DNA of 64,000 nt from Monocercomonoides exilis (taxonomy: Eukaryota > Preaxostyla > Oxymonadida > Polymastigidae). Location of the stretch: positions 666,501 to 730,500 of the forward strand of contig LSRY02000043.1 in assembly GCA_001643675.2 (NCBI GenBank), read 5' to 3'. Below the pieces are notes generated by a model, which worked only from the letters and a program-made list of their open reading frames with translations, was not told the DNA's origin and ran no database searches. Positions 34,578 through 46,700 of the stretch are shown piece after piece. A program made the translations under genes and the position numbers. Each line of letters opens with the position of its first letter. Position 1 is the first letter of the stretch.

Positions 34578-35042
34578 TCATGTGCTTTCCTTTTTTATTT
34601 GTTTTTCTTCTGGTAATTGTTCAATTTTTCTCTCTTCATTTTTAACTTCAGTATTATCGATTTCTTCTTTTTCTTGTTCCTCATCTTCTCCTTGAACAAT
34701 TGTGTAAAGCTCTTGCACAATATCATTTATGTCATCTTCAGAAAATCTTGTAAGGTCTGATGAAATTATTGGTATGAATTCTTCATGAGAAATTGGCAAA
34801 GTATTATATATCTGTAATTTTTCCTCTTCACTGAAAGGATATTTTTCGATAAGATTTTGTATAGAATCAATCCACGCTTTTTGGCACTGAAGAATTGGAG
34901 TTTGTCCAAGATATTCCACGAATTGCCATTCGAATTGAGTCAATTTTCTCATAGAGTTAAGCTGGTTAAATACAAGAACAGATTCATAGTTTGTGAGATG
35001 GTGTGGCTTTGACGTGTCTTCGGTCTCTGAAGGATTAGACAT
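34578..35042 (-). CDS. RPC9: RNA polymerase III subunit RPC9 (Rpb4/CRCP family)
   Basis: A 154-residue protein with the Rpb4/RPC9 pattern: an N-terminal strand and helix LTNYESVLVFNQLNSMR, the segment VEYLGQTPILQCQKAWIDS, a helix LIEKYPFSEEEKLQIYNTLP (compare the family's LTKAEKLQLLN.P), and a C-terminal helix RFSEDDINDIVQELYTIVQ, followed by a Glu/Lys tail. RPC9 pairs with RPC8 to form the stalk of RNA polymerase III, which makes tRNA and 5S RNA. The start was chosen at MSNPSETED (35,042) because the preceding codons are hydrophobic and unconserved. It is single-exon, 81 bp from the divergently transcribed RRM gene. Confidence 0.8.
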   Translation of the reverse strand: MSNPSETEDTSKPHHLTNYESVLVFNQLNSMRKLTQFEWQFVEYLGQTPILQCQKAWIDSIQNLIEKYPFSEEEKLQIYNTLPISHEEFIPIISSDLTRFSEDDINDIVQELYTIVQGEDEEQEKEEIDNTEVKNEERKIEQLPEEKQIKKEST

Positions 35043-35123
35043 CAAAAAACAACAAATATAAATATAAATAAAAGGTCTGATCATGGACTTTGTTGTTTTT
35101 TCAAAAAATAAAATATAACTTGC
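35043..35123. promoter_or_regulatory. probable shared bidirectional promoter
   Basis: Only 81 bp separate the start codons of the RPC9 gene (minus) and the RRM gene (plus), so the core promoters and both leaders must lie here or overlap the genes. The stretch is AT-rich; no named motif can be assigned. Confidence 0.6.
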
Positions 35124-36827
35124 ATGTCAGAGGAACAAGAAGATGAAATTGAAATTGAAATAGATGAATCTGATAGAAGATGCAATGTATATTTTTCTAA
35201 TGCAACAAAGGAGATGACTGAAGAAAATTATCGAGAATTTTTTGGATATTTTGGAGAAATAATTTCAATGACTTTATCAACGTTTGTTTTTCTTTCTTAG
35301 TCATAAAATTTATTTTGTGAGCAGAGATCCTTCTAACGAAAAAACATACCATGGCTTTTTAGAATATAAAGAATTAAAAGGAGCTCAAAAAGCTGCATCA
35401 ATCGATGGCACTGTTTTGAATGGAATTCCTATATCAATTAAAAGATATGGTCCAAAAATTTTAATTGATTCAAAGCTTGAATGTGAATCAGAAAGTTCGC
35501 AAAATCCAACAATTAAAGATTCTGATTTTACTCTTAAAACTATTGTCATTGAAAATCTTCATCCATCTGTTTGCATGTTACTTGTTTTTTTGTTAAAGAA
35601 TCCATTATTTTATAACAGATATCAATGGATCAAGTTCTTCTCATCTTTTCTCCATTTGGTCAAATTCTTAAAAGTGAGATTTTTAAAGTGTTTTCAAATC
35701 AACGATTCACAGATAACTTACAGTGTACAAGTGAAAATGAGATATCGCATCCACATGCAGAGTTGGAGAGTAATTCAAAGGGCGAATCAACAAAATCGGA
35801 AAACTTAATCGAGTCATTTTGCGGGTGTGAATCAAAAGTTGCATTGATTGAATATCGCCTTTCTTCATCAGCACACGGAGCCCTTTGCTTAAACGGAACA
35901 CCGTTTGCCCTTTTCCCTATGCGAATTGCTTTATTACGCAATTGGATCTCGTCTGAAGCTGAAGCTGAAGATGATGAATTTACAAATGAAGGATCTGAAG
36001 ACTCTGCTTCACATGTGAAAAACAATTCTTCCAACAAAGCAAGTGAAGCCAGTCGTCTTTTATCAAAAACAGAAGAAAACAATAAAATTACTGTTAAAGA
36101 AGAGAAAAAAATTGAAACAAATAGAGAAAACGAGGATCAAGATGAACATACTGCAAAATCGATGCAGAATATCACAGAAAAAGGAAAAGAACACTCGGAA
36201 AATGCACGAGCATCAAGCTTTCTTCCTTTTGAGCCGCACTGCAGCGACGTGGATTTGGAAGCAGCGAAGTTGATGAGTAAAGTGAAATGTGCCTTGCGCT
36301 TAAATGAGATTCGACACAGAATCAAAGAGGCAGAGCTTCTTCTACAGAAAAGCCAGCTGCGAATGGAATTAGTAGTTGCAGAAGAAGAGATAAGAAAAAG
36401 AGAAAGAAGTGTTATGCTTTTGAAACAGAGGGTGGTTAATGAAGAGAGGCTTATGGAGACAAAGAAAAGGGAGATTGAGAGAAAGAAAAGAGAGGAAGAG
36501 AGGCAAAAAATTGAAGAAGAAAGGAAAAAAAGATTGGAAGAAAAGAGAAAATTAGAAGAGGAGAAAAAGAAGAAAGAAAAAGAAGAAACCGCAGAGGAAA
36601 AGGACAAGAGGATTGCTGCAGAGCGAGAAGAACGAGAAAGAAAAAGAAAAGAAAGAAAAGAAGCGTTAAGCCAAGCGGAAAAGAAGGTTAATTCTTTATC
36701 ACAATCTTCAAGTGTATCCTCAAAAAATAATACAAATAAAAAAGAGGAAAGCGGAAAGCTTCTGGACAAAATTGCCGAACGTAAAAAGCGATTTGAAACA
36801 GAGTCCATTTTAAAGAAAACAACTTAA
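35124..36827 (+). CDS. two-RRM, Glu/Lys-rich splicing-factor-like RNA-binding protein (SREK1-like)
   Basis: Exons 35,124-35,281, 35,325-35,568 and 35,619-36,827 give 536 residues. Intron 1 is 43 bp (phase 2) and intron 2 is 50 bp (ends TATAACAG, phase 0). RRM1 (about residues 15-95) starts CNVYFSNATKEMTEENYREF, reads through the splice as MTLSTDPSNEKTYHGFLEY, and ends GIPISIKRYGPK. RRM2 starts TIVIENLHPS and continues across intron 2 as MDQVLLIFSPFGQILKSEIF, with VALIEYRLSSSAHGALCLNG as its third and fourth strands. The C-terminal half is a long charged coiled coil (EEERQKIEEERKKRLEEKRK). Two RRMs plus an E/K-rich tail recall SREK1-type splicing regulators. It is nuclear by inference and intact. 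Confidence 0.85.
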
Positions 36828-37217
36828 GCATTTCACTATTCAACATTTGAGATTCATCACTTCAAATAGTTTGTAATCTTCTAAACTTCATTTCATTTTG
36901 CTTTTCTTTTTGTTCAAGCTTTTTATGAAAAATGAAAAAAATGATGCAAAAAGAAAAAATTTTAGCACTTGTAACTTTTTGTACGATGTATTAAAGATAT
37001 TTGTATTTTCTCATCATTAACTTTCTTTCTTTTTTTTTTAATTTTATTTTCATTTTTTAATTCTTTTCGTTCTTGTTTTGATTAAAATTGTTTTCTCAAA
37101 TGGAAATTCAAAACGAGGAATAAAACACGATATGGCTGATCCTTTTTGAAATCTTTCTTTCGTTCGAGTTTTGATCATAATTTTAAACTCAGTGGGATTT
37201 TCGAAAAAAAGTTATAT
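36828..37217. other. AT-rich 3' flank
   Basis: About 390 bases without coding signal between the RRM gene and a MITE. Confidence 0.5.
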
Positions 37218-37455
37218 GGGTTATTCTTTTTGAAAAGTCGCAAATGTTGAATTTTCAAATTAATCAAAAATTTCATATTTTGCTAAATATTTTGTTAACA
37301 AATATCAAACTTCACTTAAATGGAATCTATTTCTTGATAATGCTATTTCAAACATTCTTGAGAAGATTTGTGAGCTGAAACAGAAATGTGAGCAAAATAT
37401 GAAATTTTTGATTAATTTGAAAATTAAACATTTGCGACTTTTCAAAAAAAATCAG
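37218..37455. mobile_element. MITE family B, copy 1
   Basis: About 238 bp with inverted ends. The left reads GGGTTATTCTTTTTGAAAAG then TCGCAAATGTTG; the right is its complement, ACATTTGCGACTTTTCAAAA, with the outermost bases diverged. Inner arms share TTTCATATTTTGC/GCAAAATATGAAA. The same terminal sequence forms the centre of the giant palindrome at 54.68-54.91 kb. Confidence 0.8.
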
Positions 37456-37689
37456 CCATATTTGGATATAAATTGGTAAAGTGAGTTTTGTCAGTTTTTT
37501 AAAAAGTGTCATATTTTTATTTGCACACATTTTTTTATAAGTACCAAATTTTTTCGAAATGAAATAATCCAAAAAAAGTTATTATTATAAAACAAAACTT
37601 GAATCAAATATGCGAATGTTTTTTCCTTCACCTTTTCGCTTCTCAATTTCATCAGGTGAACCATTTCCAATATCGTTTTCATCGAGAGC

Positions 37690-37745
37690 AATTTTGAACT
37701 TTCTTTTCTCTTCTTTTCTTTCTTTCTTTCTTTTTTTCCTTCCTT

Positions 37746-37777
<32 letters not shown>
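37690..37777. repeat. polypyrimidine microsatellite
   Basis: Runs of CTTT, CCTT and finally about 27 T on the plus strand. No coding value. Confidence 0.85.
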
Positions 37778-37794
37778 GTAAATATATATGCAAT

Positions 37795-39189
37795 TCATTG
37801 TTCCTTTATTTTCTTTATCCGAACTGTTTCATTTATTTTTTTTTCCATTTTTATTTTCTTTTTCAAACTATCATCCCACTCATTTAACACCTTTTCTTCT
37901 GTTATTTCTTTGCCGTTGAAGTCAAATCGATTTTTATGAGAAGGAAAAGGATAAGTCGATGATAGAAAAAGCTTCATCAGAACTGGCCCAGACGAGTCTT
38001 TCAGCACACTGCTGCATTTGGATGCTCGTTTTTTGACAGAATGTGATAACTCCGAATGAATTGATTGATAAAGAGCTTCCACCAGAGCTGTTCTCTTCGC
38101 AGCTGAAGACGACGAAAAAGGTGCTTCGAACTGTGAACTCATCTCAGACTTCAGGACAGCAAACACTCCTCGGTCAAATGGCTGGCGGATGCATGTGCTT
38201 TGAGTGACGGTTATCACAACATCCACATTTTCTTTTTTGAATTCTCTCCAGATTGTTGGTTCTGCTCGAGAAACAAGGGAGTTGGTTGAAAGCAAGGAGA
38301 GTTATTCGTCGAGTTTCATGAGTTGCCTTCTTTCTTTGATCGAAGGGAGAAGAATTGAAAGTGCACACTTCCTAAACGTTGAAGATTTCATCCATTCGCA
38401 TTTGTTCGGTTAAATCTCAAGATTTGAAGACTGAAGAGGCTTCAAGTCATCAGGAAGTTTGAGACTCGGGCACAGAATCACTGAAGAAAGTGATTGTCCA
38501 TCAGCTGCAACCGCCGCAATCAGTGTAGAATTCGTGATTCTCTCAATAGATTAAGCGAAGCTGGATTTTGAATTTGATAGATGAACAACATTTCGATAGG
38601 AGCTATCGGGAACTCTGAGTGATGACTCGTCCACATTAAATATCAGTGCATTGATGTTATTTTTTGTTCGATGAAATCCATTGAGAATATCATCCCAGGG
38701 CTTTGAAACTTGTTGGCATGATACCAAAAGCCTGTTCTCGTCAACAATTTTCGGTTTTGATGTCTTCAGCTCTGGATGTCGTTTGATGAAATCGTAGGCA
38801 ACTGACGCAGAAATTTTAACATCTGGCTTGTTTTCTGGTTGACAAGCATAAACAATGTTTTTGATCCGTTTGATATTAATTAATACATTTCAAAGAATAT
38901 TTATGCAAACCAGTTCACGCATTTTCTTGATGGTTAAGCTTGCTCCAGACAGTGATTCAATTTTTGTTTCGTCCAGCACTGTTTGCTCTTTTTCGCCAAT
39001 TTCCACAGCAGGTCTTCCAATTTTTGAAACAAGTCTGCCTTGCCGAACAGCCTTCACAGCACGCATGATTCGAAATTTGTTGAATTTTTTGCTGTTGTTT
39101 GCATCCACCATGCGCACGGCCCCATCATTAACTATATGCGCCATTCGCTCCAGCGGATTCCGAAATAATTGATATTTGAACGACAGCAT
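37795..39189 (-). pseudogene. second pogo-like transposase, decayed
   Basis: The N-terminal piece (39,189-38,890) reads NPLERMAHIVNDGAVRMVDA and MRAVKAVRQGRLVSKIGRPA, parallel to the 15.7-kb transposase. Intermediate frames give ASVAYDFIKRHPELKTSKPK, the first acid in LIFNVDESSLRV, and CALSILLPSIKERRQLMKLD. The second-acid region is altered (LLSTNSLVSRAEP in place of FVDSHSSRA). The third-acid region is RQPFDRGVFAVLKSEM in the 37,795-38,295 frame, which ends KKIKEQ. Several stops and frame changes break it. It is related to, but a different subfamily from, the 15.3-17.3 kb element. Matching TIRs were not found. The second catalytic Asp appears lost. Confidence 0.75.
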
Positions 39190-39550
39190 CTCCCCCCCGC
39201 AGCTTCATCTGACCCGCAGTAGATTTCCTTGCAACTTCCTTTTTCATTTTTAATTTTTGGGTTATTATCATTGAGCCAGTTAATAAATTTTATTATCGCA
39301 AATTTCAATTTTCATTGAAATTTAATTTTTTTATCATTAAATGCATATTTTTTTGAATTTCATACATTAGAACCAACCTGTAACTGAAAAAACTTCAACG
39401 GGAGGCTTTAAACCCCCTTATTTCCCCTCCCCCTATAAGAAACAGGTTCTACATTTAAATGCATTTATTCAGTTGATAATATTTTTCTAATATACCTAAA
39501 AACTATTAATTAATCGAAATGTGGGTAGTTAAATAACTGATTTTAAAAAA
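39190..39550. other. AT-rich flank of the pogo relic
   Basis: About 360 bases; a weak inverted pair AGAACC (39,369) / GGTTCT (39,445) surrounds a C-rich patch, possibly a worn TIR. Nothing else is seen. Confidence 0.3.
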
Positions 39551-39792
39551 TGTCAAAATTTTTTTGAAAACTTCCATTTGTTTAATTTTCAAATAAAGAA
39601 AAAATTTCAAATTTCGATCAAATTTCTGTTCCCACTTACCGAATTTTGCTGTCATGAAAACATAATCTTGACAATGTTATTATTTTATTTTAAGTGAAGT
39701 TTCGTAAGTGGGAACAGAAATTTGATCGTAATATAAAATTTTTTCTTTATTTGAAAATAAAACAAAAGGAACTTTTCAAAAAAATTTTGACA
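39551..39792. mobile_element. MITE family A, copy 3
   Basis: A 242-bp element with ends TGTCAAAATTTTTTTGAAAA and TTTTCAAAAAAATTTTGACA, near-perfect inverted repeats. The inner pair TTTCTGTTCCCACTT/AAGTGGGAACAGAAA is perfect. This is the best preserved of three copies in the window. Confidence 0.85.
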
Positions 39793-40781
39793 AATAGGAT
39801 CGAATGAAAAAAAAGGATCTTTTAAAAATATGACCGTATTTTTAAATATCACAAAACCTAAATGAACCATTACATTAAATTGAAGTCTTATGCATTGAAT
39901 TATACATCAAAACAGATTTTGATACAAATATAAAATCCTAATCACCTGGACACAATTTTTGTGTTCTCCTTTAAAAATTATCAAAAGGCTTTCATTTCTT
40001 ATGTTGTGCAAACATATTCATTCTCGTTGAATATTCATTTTTGGTTCAATTATCAAAAAGAAAAGCCTTTTTTACATTCATTGTTAACCTTCTTTTATTT
40101 TGAAAATGGGAAAAACAAGGATGTTTGTATTTGTTGATTATATTCCTTGTTAAAAATTTCCCCATTTCTCCGTGAACAGGATATACTATGAACAAAATAT
40201 GTCCAGTTCATCTAGATGAGGAGGAGGAAGAAGAAGACAATGAGACTTTGTTGAGTGTGAAGAAGAAGATGGGGAAGAAGATTACAATGAAAAATGCTTC
40301 ACATGCTTTCAGAGAATGCGTTATTTTTTCAACAAGGAATATATCGAACATTATAAATTTATATAAGATGATTCTATTTTGAATGTTTGATGAAAATTAT
40401 AAAAATTCCCCCAGAATAATGTTCGTTTATCGTTACAAAATTCAACAATCACTTGAAATATTAGATTGTCAAAATCTTTATTTCTTTTTCATATTAAAAA
40501 ATTAATTTATTTCACTAAAATGAAAGAAAACAACCACATTAAATAAACAAATGGATTTTATTTGCATTTCCATTAAAATGATAATCATACAAATGTAAGA
40601 TCAATCATAAGTCAGTTTAAAAAAAATGATTAATTGCACTGAATTAGAAAAAAAGATAATTCACATTCTTAATGAGCTATGGAACAGAAAATGAATTTGT
40701 CATAATACATAAAGATTCAAAAAGAATGGGTTATCAAATACCCAATATTGGAAAAAACTTTTATTTCTGTTTTAAGTTTCC
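39793..40781. other. AT-rich upstream region of the giant receptor gene
   Basis: It contains one short gene-like island at 40,188-40,382: acidic (EEEDGEEDYNE) followed by CFTCFQRMRYFFNKEYIEHY in one frame, resembling a worn C2H2 zinc finger. It lacks a clear start and splice sites. The 80 bases before the receptor ATG hold no recognised promoter element. Confidence 0.35.
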
Positions 40782-43700
40782 ATGCTCGACAAGTGCTTGC
40801 TGATATCTGCATTCATTTCCATATCCTTTCAATTAGCCGCCAACACAAGAATTGAATATCTTTCAAAAAGTGCCAGCAAGAGGGTTGTTTCCTTTGGCCT
40901 TGACGAGATGGATAATGGACCGATTTCAGTAGAAAGAAGTGCTCCGTCCATTGCAGTTGATGAAGATGCAAATTTGAAACACGAAAACGAAATTGCGGAA
41001 AAGAACTTCACAAAGCCGGTGTCTTCGACCATCGACACATTTATTGAAATGCACAACAGCACTTTTTGTGCCTCAAAACTCACCTTCTTTCCCACAGGAA
41101 GACAGTGTCAGATAGTGACATCTTGTTCGTCTCTTTTTCTGAAGCAGGTTTCTGTGTCATTTGGGGCAAAGGCGATTTCCAGATTTTGTGAAGCAGAAGG
41201 CGGACGGATTGAGATCTGCAATTTGAGTTTGCTGTTCCGAACACAAAACCGTTCGATTTCATCGCTTGTTGAGTGGAAAGAAAGTGCAGAGGGCGAAATT
41301 GGCTGTGGCAAAGCCTTTTTGTCAGACACTTCGTTTTCGTGCTTGTCGACTCCACCCTTCTTGTCTGTGTTTGGTTCGCTGTCTCTTTTGCACACGTCGA
41401 TGGAAAACGTGGTGTTTATGAATGCGTCAACAAACATTGCACACAGCAGCACCACTGCTTTCTCAGAAGCAAACCATCTCCAGAAATCTCTTGTCTCCAG
41501 CATCTTGCTGGTTGACTGTGACCAATCACTGTTGAGTGTTGATGAGAGTGCAACGAGGCTCGCAAAGTTAGTCGTGTTCAACTCTTCGTTTCTCAGATCG
41601 CATGACATTCAAAAGGATCAATGCTTCAACGCTTCACTGCCTTCGTTTTCGAGTGGACAAATAGAGTTCGACAGTTGCAGATTTGAATCATGCACATCAG
41701 CGACACGGAATGGAGGCGCACTAAATGTTGGTGGGAGTGCTTCTCTGACACTCAGAAGTTGCACTTTCACAAATTGCTCAATAACTTATTGTGGTACAAC
41801 TTATCCAAGAGGTGGTGCTGTTCATTATTCTGGAAATGGAAAATGCTTAACTGTCGATTCATTATTCGATTGTTGTTTTTGTGAATGTTCTTCAAAGTCT
41901 CCAATTGGTGGTGCATTATCAATTTTTAATAAAGATCCAATTATTATTCATTGCTCTTTTAATAAATGTCATTCACTTTCTGGAGGTGCATTAAATGTCG
42001 AATTAAATAACAATGTTGATGTGATAAACTGTTCCTTTAAGAAATGTGAAGCTCAGGACTGTCGAGGATCTATTCATATTATTTTTACAAAAACAAATAA
42101 CATATTGGATAATTGTTTTTTTCTTCAATCAAAAGCTCTTTCAACATTCGCTGGAACAGTGAATATTGACGGAGATGCAAACAGCACAAATCATATTATA
42201 TATTGTTTATTTGAAAACAACACATCTTTTGATAATAGAGGTCATGATATAACATTCGGAGGAAACAATTCAGTAAATGCAACAAAAGAATGGATAATAT
42301 ATTCATATTCGACATCAAGTCAGATTGGGCGAGTGTATTGCAACGGAGACAAAGCAGGGTGGCTCCCAGATGTGCCTGCAGTGTACGATCCTCTGAGAGT
42401 CGACTCAGATAGGGGAAGTGATGATGCAGGATGTGGGGAGAATGGAGCAGAGTGCAGGACAATCGCGTTTGCGGTGACACAGTGGGTGAGCCACAGACAC
42501 ACAGGGGTTGTGGTGTGCAGCGAGGTGAGTGTGGAGAAGGCTGTGAGCATCTCCGGGCTGGAGATTTGCATAAGCAAAGATGCAGCAATGGAACATGGAA
42601 CGATTCGGTCGGATGTGGAAAGCGGCTCGCTGTTCAGTGTGGGGAGCGGGAAGCTGGAGTTGGAGGGGTGGACAGTGATTCATGATACAGGAAATTCGAG
42701 GGGTTCGTCTCTGTTTGCAGTGGATGGGTATGAGGGTTTGGCGCATGTAAAGAATTGCACGATACAAGCGGACTCTGTGGATTTGTCGTTTCACGAGCCG
42801 CTTTTTGTGGCAGGGAGGGGAGAGATTGCTATCGAGGACTGCCAAGTGGAGAATGTGTGTCTGGAAGGGTGCAGTCTGCTGATGTGGAGTGCTGGAGGAA
42901 GTGTTTGTGTTCGAGGCGGGAATATAACTCAGATAACGAGAAGAAATGGAAACGGGGCAGTGGCAGAGAAGGCGTTGGAGGCAGGAGAGATGTTTGAGTT
43001 TGGGAATGTGACGATGAACGGGTGCAGGTGCAGTGCGGGGGATGGCGGAGCGATTTGGGTGGAGATGGTTGGAGGAAGCTGTGCGAGAATAGGATCAGAA
43101 AGTTCAGTCACAGGGATGAAGCAATGCTGGGCAGAACGGAGTGGGGAAGGAGGTTTTGCTGGAGAGAGCAGAGGTGGAGGGATATGTTTGGTGCTGAAGG
43201 ATGGAGGCGAAGACTTCTGTGTGGCTCGCCCGTTGTTTGAGGAGAACAATGCGGATTGGGGGCGAAATGTGTTTGTCAAATCTCCGGACCTCAAGAAAAG
43301 CACTGTTCAAGCACATTTTCCGTTCTATCCAGAGTATTTCTCGGAGCAAGAGATGCAGGGAGAAGATGGAAGAACACCGAATATTGGAATCCCGCTGGTG
43401 TATTTCCTGCAGCTGCGAGAAGTGCGAGTGAGTGTGGGAGACGGGGGAGTGGATGTGAGTGCATGTGGATTTGCAAAGTATCAGTGCAAGACGATGGACT
43501 ATGCATTTGGGCAGCAGGAAGGGATGCATCTGGTGCTGTACAACAAGAGCTACACATGGAGAGAGTGCCTGGTGCTTGATGGAGCAGAGGGATATGACTT
43601 GAGCGGGAAAGAAGGGATGTCGGAGGTGAGGATGGTTGGGAACGAGAGTGGGCTGTACGAGATGGTGAAGGTGGGGAGCAGTGTGCAGATATCACTTGTG

Positions 43701-46700
43701 GCATTTGCCTTGGAGCCTGGACTGAAACAGTCGCAGACTTGTGTGTTTGAAGTCGAAGGGGAAGGGAATGGTGCGCTGACGCTCTCTTCATCGCGGGTGA
43801 GCGGCGATGCGGATGTGCTGTCTGTCCCGTTCTGTTTTGTGTGCGTGAGAAAGGGGAAGATGCTGATGAGCAGTGTTGTTGTGGAGCATTTGTGCTTTTT
43901 GGTAGAGCCGTTTGTGAGGTGCAGCGGAACGGAGTCTGAAGCGGTGATGATGCAGGCAACGTTCGCTGACACGACAAGCGGGGGAGAAGAAGGGTTGATT
44001 GTGCTTCGCGATGGCTCCACGGCAAAAATCAGCAAGAGTGCGTTTGAAAGCAGCAGCGGAAGCAAGCAGCCGATGATTGTTGTGAACAAAGCCAGGAAGA
44101 CCAATGTGAGCGAGACAAGCGTAGACTGCTCTCTTTCTGGTCAAGGAGATGGGTGTTTCCTTCGCGGAACGCTGGGAGTGGGGTGCGAAATGGCTGTAGA
44201 TGGAGGAAACATGAGTGGGACATGCCCAAGAGGAAACGGGGGAATGCTGAGACTGGTGCTGGAAGGTGGAAGCAAGCTGCAGATTGGAAGAAGCATGGAG
44301 ACGATTGTGAGCAAGTGCAAAGCAGTTTTTGCAGCAGGGAGTGGGGGTGTGGAGGAGGGATGTACTTGGAGACAAATAGCAGTGACGTGGAATTGGGGCT
44401 GAATGCAGTGAAGTTTGATGGATGTCAAGCAGACAGGCATGGACACAATCTGTTTTTAACAGCCCCCAACTTCACAGCTTCTGTGACAAAAGCCACACTC
44501 GGATTTGTGGCTGACACCACAAATGAAGAGGAGCTTGAGGGATATGAAGGAGGAAACAGCACATATGCAATCCCGTTGGTGCTGTATCTGCGGGACGACC
44601 CTGAGCCAGTTATGGTTGGTGGAGATAACAAAAAAGATTTCGACAGATGTGGATATGCTGGACACGGGTGCGAAACGATGGACTTTGTGATGGCTCGGTG
44701 GGTGGAGGAAAACGGACTCAACGCATCAATATCAAACACTGTGCCGCTATACTCGGAGGCAAGTCTTGTCAGCGGAGTATTTGTGCTGAACGGCACATCA
44801 GTATATTCTCAAATAGACGTGTACGAAAATGCTGCAAAGAAACAGGATGGGATGATAGAGACAAGCTGTGCGACAACATTTACGGGACTGAAGATTACTG
44901 GGCCAGCGAGCTTGAACACGAGGTTTTATCTAATATGCACGAAAAGTGGAGTCTTGACATTGAGCTCGTGCGCTCTGAGTGTACGCTCGTCACTCACAGC
45001 TGCATATTCCATGATCGCCTGCACAGGAGGGCAGACAACGTTGAATGATGTGACCATCAGGAATGCTGTGTGTGCGTGTGGAGCCATGATTTGGATCACA
45101 GGAGAAGGAAGCTGCACCATGGATGAATGCACAATGATGAATGCAAAGGGTTCGGAAGCAACAGATGGATGCGTTGTCTATGCATCATCTGGCACTCTGG
45201 AAATAGGAAACACGACATTTTCAGAGGAAGGGGCAGATGACAGATCAGGCAGCGCGAGGCTGGCAGATAAGCTGGGAAAGTGGATGGGAGTGAGGAACTG
45301 CACGTTCAGAGGCTTGTCAAGGAACGGAGAAAAAGGATGTGTGCTGTTTGGGATGTTGGATGAAGGGATGGTGCTTGAGCTGAACGATGTGAACATGGAG
45401 AACTGCACTGTGAGTGGAGGAAGCGGAGGAGGATGCTTTGTGGAGTTGTCGAAGACAGCAAGACTTCGTGTCGGAGAGAGTGGGAATAGAATGCTGGCTG
45501 AAGGATGCCGAGCGCTGGCTGGCGAAGATGGCGGATTGAAGGGATTTGGAGGAGGAATGCTGGTGAAGTGCATTGAAGAGGCAAGTGATATGATAATTGC
45601 GGGGGTGAAATTTGGAGAAGGGGAAAAAGCGAACATGGCTGACAAGGGAGGAAACAATGTGTTTGTTTCGTGTGTGAATTTATCAATGGTGGTGAATGAA
45701 GGCTCGTTCAACTTTGACTTTTTGAAGAAAGTTGAAGAGTCGCCCAGGCTGTGGGATTTGATGGGGATGGAAAATGGAGCAAGAGAGAATCCGATTCCGC
45801 TTGTTGTGTTCTTTCGAGAAAGCGCAGGGAATGTGTTTGTTGGAGACAAAGGGTGCGATTATGTATTATGCGGATTTGAGGATTATCCGTGCAGAGGAAT
45901 TGTGCATGCTGCAGCACTGCGAAAAGGATCGGAAAACGTGGTGGTTACGCTTCTTGCAGACTTTGGGTTTTGCGATTCCATAATTCTGGATGCTCAAGAA
46001 ATGACCATCAACACCCAAGGCAACAGCCACGAAAGAATGGTCCATGGAGAAGGAGAAGGAGAATCCAACTGGTTGATAGAGACCAAAAAGAACATCACTT
46101 TTGAAGATGTCTCATTTGGGATGCCGCCTTCATTTAACTGCCAACGTGAAAGCTTTCTGAAGTGCAGAAAAGACAAACTGGAGCTCAGAAGGTGTTTGGC
46201 GAAGGTTGATGCAGACTCAAGGAGGATTGATTATTCATTTGTTAGTGTGGAAGGAGGGATGCTTGTGATGGATGATTTTTCAGCGATGGAGTTGTGTGCT
46301 GTGCAACATGGGCTTGTGGATGGAAGAGGGCTGGACTCAAAAGTGGAGCTAAGTGGGGTGAAGTTTGAGGGTGTTTCTGTGGAAGGAGAAAGAGGAGTTG
46401 TGTGTGGGCAAAGCTGTGGATTGCTCAGCATGAATGATTCTTGGATGAATTCGTCTGCTCTTGGAGACAGCTGCTTGGTGTGGTTTTGCGGGTGCGAATC
46501 CGTTAACATGAAAGGGCTGAGCATCTGGAATGTGTCGAGAACAGCAGGGAGTGGAGGGGCATTCAGTGGAGAAATAGGAGAAGGGTGCAAGTGCGAGATC
46601 CGTGGGAGCACATTTGGCAATGTGAGTTGTGGGGAGCATGCTGGAAGGGGAGGGTGCGGAGCTGTGGAGGTGATGAGAAATGGGAAGCTGATTATTGAGG

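Noticed and set aside
35282-35300. A 19-base intron in the RRM gene.
   Set aside because: The downstream acceptor (GAGCAG at 35,324) gives a more usual 43-bp intron and a better RRM beta2-beta3 loop (STDPSNEKTYHGFLEY). Kept only as a possible alternative splice site.
40188-40382. Small acidic frame as a gene.
   Set aside because: The gene-like part switches frame and only half a zinc-finger pattern is visible; reported only as a possible relic.
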